From NCBI RefSeq assembly GCF_008370685.1, contig NZ_VTZU01000042.1, positions 1 to 64,000 of the forward strand: 64,000 nucleotides of DNA. The letters run 5' to 3'. This DNA comes from Aquimarina sp. RZ0. Lineage in GTDB: Bacteria; Bacteroidota; Bacteroidia; Flavobacteriales; Flavobacteriaceae. The position numbers and the translations under genes were made by a program. Under the pieces are notes generated by a model. That model did not search any database. It was not told the origin of the DNA and worked only from the letters and a program-made list of their open reading frames with translations. Of the stretch, positions 45,089 to 52,963 are shown in pieces (within the stretch, counting starts at the first letter, position 1; every line of letters starts with the position of its first letter).

Positions 45089-46695
45089 TGAAAAAAACTA
45101 CATTTAGAATAACTTTTGAAGACGGAGAGACCAGATCGGCAAGTTTAATGCCAATACTACCCGCAAAATATATAGCTACTGTAACACCTTCCCCTATAGA
45201 CCCTACTAAATTTACTGGTGAATATGGGATAGACTGGTGTGAAATGGATACTAATTTTTCAAAAATTGTAAAATTTCAAAATACGCCTACTTCCGATATT
45301 AGTCATATATTGGATGAACCAAGTAGCCAATTTATAAAGGGAGGTACTGATCCCCAAAAGCAGGCAATCTTAAAAGAAATGTATGAAATAGTGCAGTACT
45401 ACGGCAAAGATTATCCTGTCACTTGGATTAATCTTCCCAAAGGGAAGGTAGCGACTATAAATATTAAAACACCTTTGATAAGTGGGAAGGACGAAAAAAC
45501 TGATTTTTTAACGATTGTAAAAAATGCGAATTTTGAAATATCTTACGATAAAAAGTCAGATGCAGGTAGCAACCCACCAATTAAATTAGAAAAGTTAAAA
45601 AGCAAAGGTTCTGATATAGAAATAAAGGCATTAAACACCTTTGGGCAAACAGAATACATTATCATACAGGATTATAATGGAGATGAAGTTGGCAAAATAG
45701 AAATGTCTCCTAATAGCATTGAAAACCTTGCAATAAAAATTGTTCCAGTTGTTTTTAAATCCAACCCAAACACCGAGAAATCAGATGCACAAACACTCTA
45801 TAAAAGTGCAACAAATGGCACAAAACTAATAGATAGCCTTAACAGCAAGGCTTTTAGTCAGATAGGTCTTAGGTTTACTATAGCCCCTATAAAGCCATCG
45901 CCTGAATGTATTGTTATAGATGTTACTAAAGACAATTGGACGCAGTTTTATAAAAGCGGCGTATTTCAAGATTGGGAATATCAAAAAACGACTATTAAAC
46001 CCACAGTATCAGTCGATGAAGATGGTGAAAAAATCTATGGTACACGAGATCCAAACCCAAGATTTTTAATAGATAAATTAGAGGATATGTATTTTGCCAA
46101 ATATGGGAAAACGCATAAAGGTGCGCTCATTTTTGTGACTGATAAAAGTTATACTGATCCTTTGATACAAGGTTTTTCGCAAACAAGCCTTATAAGAAGT
46201 CAAGGAACTGTTATCTTTAATGGTGGATTAAGTGATGTTTCGGTATTTGCTCACGAAATAGCGCATATGCTTGGGATGGAACACACGTTTTTTAAGGACG
46301 TGGCAGATATGAGTAGCGAGAATACTAAATTGGGTGATCTAACACGTAACCAAAGCATTGCTGATGGAAAGAAGGAAATTAACGATCTAATTGCTTATCA
46401 AGAGAACTATATTAAAGAGGATCAGGAAAACATAAAGAAGCTAAAGGCGAAAAATAATCCTTCACCCAGAGATTTAACAGAGATTAAAGAAGGGGAGGAA
46501 AATATAAAAAACACAGAAAAATCTATTGTTCGTCTAAAAGACAAACTCAGAAAAATAGATATTAAACGAGTATGTGGCTTAAAAGTGACTCAAGCAAAAA
46601 CGAAAAACTATATGGATTATATTAATGACCGAACGTACTTTGCTAAACACCAAGCAGAGATAGCAAAAAAAGAGTGTAAAGATTTTTACAAATAG
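45088..46695 (+). CDS. Metzincin-type zinc metallopeptidase, candidate T6SS effector
   Basis: 535 residues without signal peptide, as expected for T6SS cargo. The N-terminal half (KFTGEYGIDWCEMD, PVTWINLPKG, LKSKGSDIEIKALN) looks like a delivery or beta domain. The peptidase part has the zinc motif HEIAHMLGMEH (H389, E390, H393, H399), extended as in metzincins. A Met-turn NYMDY follows at about residue 509. Between them lies an unusual lysine/glutamate coiled coil (about 430-490). It is coupled to the extended Hcp gene by a one-base overlap and followed by a lipoprotein. The effector role is inferred from this context. Confidence 0.8.
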   Translation: MKKTTFRITFEDGETRSASLMPILPAKYIATVTPSPIDPTKFTGEYGIDWCEMDTNFSKIVKFQNTPTSDISHILDEPSSQFIKGGTDPQKQAILKEMYEIVQYYGKDYPVTWINLPKGKVATINIKTPLISGKDEKTDFLTIVKNANFEISYDKKSDAGSNPPIKLEKLKSKGSDIEIKALNTFGQTEYIIIQDYNGDEVGKIEMSPNSIENLAIKIVPVVFKSNPNTEKSDAQTLYKSATNGTKLIDSLNSKAFSQIGLRFTIAPIKPSPECIVIDVTKDNWTQFYKSGVFQDWEYQKTTIKPTVSVDEDGEKIYGTRDPNPRFLIDKLEDMYFAKYGKTHKGALIFVTDKSYTDPLIQGFSQTSLIRSQGTVIFNGGLSDVSVFAHEIAHMLGMEHTFFKDVADMSSENTKLGDLTRNQSIADGKKEINDLIAYQENYIKEDQENIKKLKAKNNPSPRDLTEIKEGEENIKNTEKSIVRLKDKLRKIDIKRVCGLKVTQAKTKNYMDYINDRTYFAKHQAEIAKKECKDFYK

Positions 46696-46709
46696 ACACC
46701 TACTTTATT

Positions 46710-47309
46710 ATGAAATTGAGATACTTAATTAATATATTCAAATATCAAAAAATAATAAATTTAAGCTGTCTACTGGCGATTGGTTTGATGATTTTTTCTT
46801 GTGGTTCGCAAAAGAGTCTTACAGGAAATAATCTATTAAGAAATGACAAACCTAAAGACCTAGTATCTTTTGAAAAACTTATATGGTCTAAAAATACAGA
46901 CAACACTCTTATCCTAAATAAAGCCAATCTCACAAGAATCTATAGAAATACTAAATCTAGTGAAGATGATTATTTTAGTTTATTACGTAGCTATTCTAGC
47001 AGACTTACGACTAAAGATAGAAAAATAGCCAATGACCTTTCTTTTTCTGAACGTGCTTTTGTTGTAGGTCACGTAATAGAATATTTATATAAATGCCGTA
47101 AAAAATTTAAAAAAGAAGACCCTTTCAAAGATTCAAAATTTGTTAATCGTGTGTTAGCGCCGTGGGATATTAATGATTATAATCGAGAATTTAAGATGCA
47201 CGATTATTATGGATTAAAATTATTAAAAAAACATCATTTCAAATATTATAAATATTTTCCTGATGAACTTTATGAATCTTCCCCATCAATGAACAAGCCT
47301 ATTGATTAA
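46710..47309 (+). CDS. Lipoprotein, candidate immunity protein for the metallopeptidase
   Basis: 199 residues with a hydrophobic signal and lipobox (LMIFSC, Cys 31). The mature part is basic and helical (DDYFSLLRSYSSRLTTKDRK, VVGHVIEYLYKCRKKF). No family recognised. It starts 15 bp after the metallopeptidase stop. The order toxin then small periplasmic lipoprotein is the classic arrangement of an envelope-acting effector with its immunity partner, so that role is likely but unproven. Confidence 0.65.
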   Translation: MKLRYLINIFKYQKIINLSCLLAIGLMIFSCGSQKSLTGNNLLRNDKPKDLVSFEKLIWSKNTDNTLILNKANLTRIYRNTKSSEDDYFSLLRSYSSRLTTKDRKIANDLSFSERAFVVGHVIEYLYKCRKKFKKEDPFKDSKFVNRVLAPWDINDYNREFKMHDYYGLKLLKKHHFKYYKYFPDELYESSPSMNKPID

Positions 47310-47342
47310 TTAACTACGTTTTTTATTTCTTCAGGTGCTTGC

Positions 47343-47672
47343 TTATTTCCTGAAGAATGGAGGGTTTATAGTGTCATATATAACCCGTGCGCCCTCTTTC
47401 ATTGCGCTCTCAACATTGCGTAAATCATTTTTTAAGTCTGTAGTATCGGACAATATAAGATTGTATAAAGTCACGCCCGTTTCTGCATTATGAACGGTCA
47501 AACCTTTTGTTTCTTTAGGAACATCACCAATTAGAAAACGACACACAAAGCGCGGTGTATTTTGGTGACTGATACTCCCTGATTTTGCACGCTCATTGTT
47601 AGGAGCTTTATCAATATGCAGATGATACGGCAATGGTGGTAATTGCGGCATATGGTTAGTTTTTTTGTTCAT
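47343..47672 (-). CDS. Small protein of unknown function
   Basis: 109 residues, rich in His, Pro and Asn at the start (PQLPPLPYHLHIDKAPNNER), with a central RFVCRFLIGDVPKETKGLTV and a helical end. No signal peptide. The gene overlaps the end of the next upstream gene by 17 bp, so the two form a unit convergent with the T6SS cargo genes. Not recognised. GC is a little higher than in neighbours, which fits acquired DNA. Confidence 0.5.
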   Translation of the reverse strand: MNKKTNHMPQLPPLPYHLHIDKAPNNERAKSGSISHQNTPRFVCRFLIGDVPKETKGLTVHNAETGVTLYNLILSDTTDLKNDLRNVESAMKEGARVIYDTINPPFFRK

Positions 47673-47937
47673 TTAAAAATGGTTTTAAAAAATATGTTCC
47701 ATCATTATTGATATAAACGCGTGAAAGTATATTACGGATAACGGCACGTTTTTTTAGCGGTGTTGTGGGCTTTAGCATTTGCAAAACGATTTTATTTGCG
47801 CCCTTCCCTTTTTCTTGGAATATTCCCAAAATTTGATTTTCTAATTCGTGTTTTTCTTTCATCATTTTTTTTTCTCCTAAAATGATATTTTGAACTTTTT
47901 TAGGGTCTATTATTCGTTTCGCCTTGAATGTAGACAC
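47656..47937 (-). CDS. Small basic protein of unknown function
   Basis: 93 residues, lysine-rich, with a coil (GEKKMMKEKHELENQILG) and a winged-helix-like end (PLKKRAVIRNILSRVYINND, GTYFLKPF). It could be a small DNA-binding protein, but that is a guess from composition. First of the two-gene unit, starting near a G8 tract at 47986-47993. Confidence 0.5.
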   Translation of the reverse strand: MSTFKAKRIIDPKKVQNIILGEKKMMKEKHELENQILGIFQEKGKGANKIVLQMLKPTTPLKKRAVIRNILSRVYINNDGTYFLKPFLNEQKN

Positions 47938-47985
47938 GCCAAATAAATGGTATAAATATATCTTTATAGTATTACCCGGAAAACA

Positions 47986-47993
47986 GGGGGGGG
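47986..47993. repeat. G8 homopolymer tract
   Basis: Eight G in a row, rare in this AT-rich window. It lies 49 bp upstream of the small-protein unit (minus) and 180 bp upstream of the TssH start (plus). Such tracts can change length by slippage. Confidence 0.7.
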
Positions 47994-48173
47994 ATTTTAG
48001 CCAAAAAACAGGTAATTCATGCTAAGATTTTAATTTATATTTGGTTTCTATAAAGTAATACACTCTTAGTTTGTTAGCGCAGTTTCTTTTAGTTTTAAAT
48101 TTTTATTTAGGGCTATTTAATAAATTTTTGCTTATTACTAGGTTATTTGTTTACTTTACGAAAAACCGACTTC

Positions 48174-50651
48174 ATGCAAATTTTAGATTACCAATTATCA
48201 CCTAAGGTGAATAATGCAATTCATATAGCGCAATCCATTGCCAAAGAATATCATAATAATGAGTATAATGCTGCTCACTTATTAAAAGCATTGATCCATA
48301 AAGATGTTGGGCTAAGAGATTTTTTTAATCAGATAGATGGGGATATTTATTATTATGAAGAATGGTCAGAGGTTAGAATTGAAGCATTGCCCAGAGTGGT
48401 TAACATTCCTGATGTAATAAAAGGAGATAAATCTATTGAAGCAGTATTTAACGAAGCTGATACGATTAAATTAAAGTTAGGTGAAGAAGAAATAACATCC
48501 AAAGCCATTCTAATTTCTTTATGTACTCCTGGTGTTGGATTTTCGTATGAGCAGCTAAAAACATTACCACTCAAAGCTGATGAGATTTTAATTGCTGCCA
48601 ATCAAGGAAAGACTATAACAGGAAAAGCAAATAAGACAAAAGCTAAGAGTGCAAAAACAGGTTCTCAAGCAGATACTGGAATTCTGGAAACTTATTGCTT
48701 TGATAAGACATTTGGAGCAAAAAACCAGCAGTTGGATGATGTTTTTGGAAGAGATGCAGAAGTAAAAATGATTACTGAAATATTAGGAAGACATTCTAAA
48801 CCTAATGTTTTGATTACCGGAGAGCCCGGTGTAGGTAAAACTGTTTTGTTAGATGGTTTTTCTCAAGCTGTTGTGAATGGTAATGTACCGGAATCGTTAA
48901 AAAATGCTCAGATTTATGAATTAGATTTTATTAATTTAGTTTCTGGTGCGAGTTATAAAAGCGAGGTAGAAGATCGTTTTAAGAAGATTTTAGCAGCATT
49001 AAAGGAGTTTGATAAACCTGTCTTACTAATTGATGAACTGAATAATCTTACAGATAAAGATAATGGTAATAAAGGATTAGTTAATATCCTAAAATCAGAA
49101 TTGGCCAAAGGGGAAGTAACTTTTATAGCTACCTGTACCAATGATGCTTATAGAAAACATATCGAAACTGATGAAGGGCTTTCCAGAAGATTTGAAATAG
49201 TATCTCTGGAAGAACCCTCAGAAAATGATACGTTAAAAATGATATCAAATACTATAGATAAGTATAAAAAACACCATAGTTTGGATATCATAGATGATAC
49301 GATTGCCGAAGCAATTAGATTGTCTAAGCGGTTTAATAAAGATCGGAGCTTACCAGATGCGGCTATAGATCTTATTGATAGAACGATGTCCGCTTCCAGA
49401 TACATGATTGAGACAACCGCGAATCAAGTAGAGGAAATACAAAAAAACCTGGAAGAAATTACTGCAAAAGAATCTGATGAATCCGAAAAGATAGATTCAA
49501 TTAGTTGGATATATAATAATCTAAAGAATAAATTCAGTTATCTTTTATTTACAGAGTTGGGCGAAGAAGAAATGAAGTTAGGGGTAGAAACTTTAGATAA
49601 TTACAAAGAAAAAATTTCTAATATCCTGAATCGATTTTTTGAGAAATCATCCGAAGAAAAGACATTTATTGATAAAAATGATGTCTCTGCTACTATTGCT
49701 AATAAGACAGGAATTCCTGTCGGGAAACTTCAGGCAGATGAAAAAGAGAGATTATTAAGTATGGAAGATCATTTAAAGAAAAGAGTGATCGGACAAGACC
49801 ATGCTATTAAGACAATTTCTGAAGCTGTATTAGAATCGAGATCAGGTTTGAGTAAACCAGGACTGCCTACAGGTTCTTTCTTTTTTACAGGACCTACCGG
49901 AACCGGAAAAACAGAACTGGCAAAATCGCTGGCAGAGTTTTTATTTCAGACAGAGGATGCTATTATACGATTTGATATGTCAGAGTTTAAAGAAGAACAC
50001 TCTGCTGCCCTGTTATATGGGGCGCCTCCTGGATATGTTGGGTATGAAGAAGGAGGTTTGTTAGTGAATAAAATAAGACAAAAACCTTACTCAATAGTTT
50101 TATTTGATGAAATCGAGAAAGCACATCCATCAGTATTTGATATATTTCTACAGATTTTAGATGAAGGAAAATTAAATGATCGCCTGGGGAAAACGGGAGA
50201 TTTCTCGAATGCTGTAATTTTGTTTACGTCTAATATTGGTAGTGAACATGTTGTTAAATCGTTTACCGATGGAGAGATTCCTAAATCTTCGGATCTTCTG
50301 GAGATAATGGGAAGGCATTTTAGACCAGAATTTTTAGGAAGACTAACAGAAATAGTACCTTTTGCACCCATTACAAAAGAAAATGTAATTAAGATTTTTA
50401 ATATTCAGTTAAAAGATCTACACAAAGCTCTTAATAAGCAAGAGGTAATTTTAGAACTTACAGAGGCAGCTCAGGAATATCTTGCCTATAAGGGATTTAC
50501 CCCCAAATATGGAGCAAGACCACTGAGAGGAGTTATTAGAACTGATCTTAGAGGGCCTTTGTCTAAAATGTTGATTACCGGAAAGATAGGTAAAGGAAGT
50601 AAGGTGAGTCTTGATGTAAAAGAAGAAAAAATGCAATGGACATATAAATAA
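48174..50651 (+). CDS. tssH: ClpV-like AAA+ ATPase of the T6SS (TssH)
   Basis: 825 residues from the ATG at 48174; the TTG-opened frame upstream at 48147 is less likely. Clp-N-like N-terminus (QLSPKVNNAIHIAQ, EYNAAHLLKALI). AAA1 has Walker A GEPGVGKT (216-223) and LIDELNN. AAA2 has GPTGTGKT (573-580), GYVGYEEGGLLVNKIRQ and IVLFDEIEKAHP. ClpV disassembles contracted TssB/C sheaths, and its neighbours here are tssB and tssC. The M-domain between the AAA modules is short, as in ClpV and unlike ClpB. Confidence 0.88.
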   Translation: MQILDYQLSPKVNNAIHIAQSIAKEYHNNEYNAAHLLKALIHKDVGLRDFFNQIDGDIYYYEEWSEVRIEALPRVVNIPDVIKGDKSIEAVFNEADTIKLKLGEEEITSKAILISLCTPGVGFSYEQLKTLPLKADEILIAANQGKTITGKANKTKAKSAKTGSQADTGILETYCFDKTFGAKNQQLDDVFGRDAEVKMITEILGRHSKPNVLITGEPGVGKTVLLDGFSQAVVNGNVPESLKNAQIYELDFINLVSGASYKSEVEDRFKKILAALKEFDKPVLLIDELNNLTDKDNGNKGLVNILKSELAKGEVTFIATCTNDAYRKHIETDEGLSRRFEIVSLEEPSENDTLKMISNTIDKYKKHHSLDIIDDTIAEAIRLSKRFNKDRSLPDAAIDLIDRTMSASRYMIETTANQVEEIQKNLEEITAKESDESEKIDSISWIYNNLKNKFSYLLFTELGEEEMKLGVETLDNYKEKISNILNRFFEKSSEEKTFIDKNDVSATIANKTGIPVGKLQADEKERLLSMEDHLKKRVIGQDHAIKTISEAVLESRSGLSKPGLPTGSFFFTGPTGTGKTELAKSLAEFLFQTEDAIIRFDMSEFKEEHSAALLYGAPPGYVGYEEGGLLVNKIRQKPYSIVLFDEIEKAHPSVFDIFLQILDEGKLNDRLGKTGDFSNAVILFTSNIGSEHVVKSFTDGEIPKSSDLLEIMGRHFRPEFLGRLTEIVPFAPITKENVIKIFNIQLKDLHKALNKQEVILELTEAAQEYLAYKGFTPKYGARPLRGVIRTDLRGPLSKMLITGKIGKGSKVSLDVKEEKMQWTYK

Positions 50652-50713
50652 AGCCGATATGCTGTAATAAAATTTAGTATATTTATAATTTACAATCATT
50701 ATTTAAGAAAAAT

Positions 50714-51163
50714 ATGGGAAATAACACATATGGATTAGGAGGAACAGAAGTAAAAACTGATGCTAGTGAAGCAATTTTAGAAATTGGGCAAAACAAAACA
50801 TTGCTTGTTCAAAAATTGACTCAAGACCAGGCAATTAAACCTAAAATAGTCAGTGGACTTACCTCTGTTGAGCAAGTATTCGAAAATTACAAACCAGAAG
50901 TAGAAGTTGAGTTTGAAGATGCTGATGGGGTAGAGAGCAAAGAAACTTTGAAATTTAGTCATTTAGGTGATTTTGGAAAAAAAGGGATCATAAATCAAAG
51001 CAAATTTTTGAATGATTTGGATACAGAAAAAGATCAGTATCTAAAGGTTGTAAAACAACTTAAATCAAATAAAATTTTAAAGACTGCATTGGCAGATCCT
51101 GATGCTAAGGAAGCATTATTAAGATCTATTCAATCACTATTAGCAGAATTACAACAAGGTTAA
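50714..51163 (+). CDS. tssB: T6SS contractile sheath small subunit TssB
   Basis: 149 residues of the Bacteroidota TssB type: GLGGTEVKTDASEAILEIG, KTLLVQKLT, YKPEVEVEFEDADGVESKE, LKFSHLGDFGKKGIINQS and a helical tail KALADPDAK-like. TssB pairs with TssC to form the sheath. It starts 62 bp after tssH and ends 11 bp before tssC. Confidence 0.88.
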   Translation: MGNNTYGLGGTEVKTDASEAILEIGQNKTLLVQKLTQDQAIKPKIVSGLTSVEQVFENYKPEVEVEFEDADGVESKETLKFSHLGDFGKKGIINQSKFLNDLDTEKDQYLKVVKQLKSNKILKTALADPDAKEALLRSIQSLLAELQQG

Positions 51164-51174
51164 AAAAAGATTAC

Positions 51175-52527
51175 ATGGCAGCAGGGAAACAAGCTCAAGA
51201 GAGTATAAAAATAGAAAATCCAGCAAAGGAGTTAAAAATAAATGAAGAAAAATTAGCTAAGTACGGTGGATTTGATCTACTGGAAGCGTGCATAGATGAC
51301 GTTCAGAATATGAATCCTGATCGTAAAGCGCGTAAAAAGATTTTTCTTACAGAATCTTCTAAAAAGGCTGAACGAGCAAAACTTCAAAAAACGTTAGAGA
51401 TTTGGGGAGATATTTTATCATCATCTGAAGATCTTTCTGTTATGGTAGATGAATCAGAAAAGAGATCCAAAATTGCTGGTAAGTCATTAGAGAAAAATCT
51501 TGGAGCAGCATTAGAGCAAACCAGAGATTTAGAACAGTCCTATAGATCTGTAGCTTTATTTTTCAAGAATACAGAATCTCAAAAAATTAAGAATATTAAT
51601 ATTATGAATGCAGAACTGGAGCAGTTAAAAGATCTGGATAACACTAGATTTATTGATGCTGTCCAGGAAGAATTAGTCCAGGGATATGATCGTCTTGATT
51701 TGAGAGATAACTATGGATTATTAGTAATACCAGGATATTTGGGGTCTAATAAGGTAGTAGAGAAGTGGGCCAAAATTGCTCATGAAAATAAAGTAATGAT
51801 GATCACCGATTTTGAGCATCTCGATGAACCAGATGATGTCATGGAAATGTTTGAAGCTGCTAACTTAACTGGAGGTGATAAATACAGGTCTAATGTAATT
51901 ATGTCTTGTAATTGGCTGGTGGGAAGAGGAAAACATGATGAAGTAGGTGAGGAGGATGATCTTTTTGTACCTCCATCTAGTGCTCTTGCCGGAAAAATAT
52001 ATAAAACATTGATGTCACAAGTTACTGCAGGTAAGAAATTTGGAGGTATGAATGAAGTAGATGGTGTACGTTTTGATCTAAAGAAAAGTGAAATTGCTCA
52101 ATTAGAAAAACTTGGATTGGTACCGATGGTTAATGAGTATGGTAAAGTGATGGCCTTCTCTGCCAAAACATTATTTAATGGAGATAACCTGGGCTTACAG
52201 ACATATTCAGTAGTTCGTGTATTCGATTATGTGACAAAAGTATTAATGGATTTCCTAAACAGAAGAGCTTTTGAAAACTTTAATGCCAGAACACGTAAAG
52301 AATTAATGGGACAGATTGTAAAATTCTTAGATGGTATTACCGGACCAGATCAATTAATAGAAGATTTTTCTATTAAACGTTTTGAGCAAGATCCACAGCA
52401 GAAAGATAGAGTATTTTTGGATATTCATATGAAACCATATTTTCCAGCTAAAAACTTTATGATTAAAATGGATGGTCAAAAAGGAGATGATGGTACAGAC
52501 TGGGATTCTGATTATGAACAACAATAA
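51175..52527 (+). CDS. tssC: T6SS contractile sheath large subunit TssC
   Basis: 450 residues of the T6SS sheath large-subunit type: helical N-terminus, LRDNYGLLVIPGYLG, TDFEHLDEPDDV, SNVIMSCNWLVGRGKHDE, SSALAGKIYKTLM and NEYGKVMAFSAKTLF near the end of the core. The acidic C-terminus ends GTDWDSDYEQQ. Together with TssB it forms the contractile sheath. A strong terminator follows. Other tss genes (TssE, F, G, K, VgrG and the membrane complex) are not in the window. Confidence 0.9.
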   Translation: MAAGKQAQESIKIENPAKELKINEEKLAKYGGFDLLEACIDDVQNMNPDRKARKKIFLTESSKKAERAKLQKTLEIWGDILSSSEDLSVMVDESEKRSKIAGKSLEKNLGAALEQTRDLEQSYRSVALFFKNTESQKIKNINIMNAELEQLKDLDNTRFIDAVQEELVQGYDRLDLRDNYGLLVIPGYLGSNKVVEKWAKIAHENKVMMITDFEHLDEPDDVMEMFEAANLTGGDKYRSNVIMSCNWLVGRGKHDEVGEEDDLFVPPSSALAGKIYKTLMSQVTAGKKFGGMNEVDGVRFDLKKSEIAQLEKLGLVPMVNEYGKVMAFSAKTLFNGDNLGLQTYSVVRVFDYVTKVLMDFLNRRAFENFNARTRKELMGQIVKFLDGITGPDQLIEDFSIKRFEQDPQQKDRVFLDIHMKPYFPAKNFMIKMDGQKGDDGTDWDSDYEQQ

Positions 52528-52550
52528 ATAGAAATTTTATAAAAGTATAA

Positions 52551-52581
52551 AAAACGGGTATCAAGATTTGATACTCGTTTT
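52551..52581 (+). terminator. Bidirectional terminator after tssC
   Basis: A 14-bp stem (AAAACGGGTATCAA/TTGATACTCGTTTT, one G-U) has a 3-nt loop and A/T tracts on both sides. It lies between the convergent tssC and response regulator genes. Confidence 0.88.
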
Positions 52582-52585
52582 TAGT

Positions 52586-52963
52586 TTAAGAAACATTTGA
52601 TTTCTTTACTTTAGAGATAGCAATCAATAATTTTTCAAAATTTACTGGTTTAGAGAAATATTTATCAAAGCCTAATTGTATAAAACGTTGTGAATCTCCT
52701 GGCATTGCATAGGCGGTTACCGCATACATTGGAATATTTTTTAGCATGTCTAATTTCTTGAAATGCTTTAATAATTCACATCCATCCATTTGATTAAGTC
52801 CCAGATTGATATCAACCAGGATGAGATCTAGGGAGACTTCTTTTACCATATTCAGTGCCTTCGAGGCATTTTCGGCAATGATTACCTTAGCATCATTTTT
52901 CGAAAGCATTTTATCCATAACCATAGCATTGATTTTATTGTCTTCTACGTAAAGTATATTCAT
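52586..52963 (-). CDS. Single-domain response regulator (CheY-like)
   Basis: 125 residues, one receiver domain: YVEDN acidic pocket, phospho-acceptor LVDINLG with D51, TAYAM, and Lys in FSKPVN. No output domain. It overlaps the kinase gene by 4 bp, so it is its likely partner, or a relay component feeding another regulator. Confidence 0.92.
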   Translation of the reverse strand: MNILYVEDNKINAMVMDKMLSKNDAKVIIAENASKALNMVKEVSLDLILVDINLGLNQMDGCELLKHFKKLDMLKNIPMYAVTAYAMPGDSQRFIQLGFDKYFSKPVNFEKLLIAISKVKKSNVS

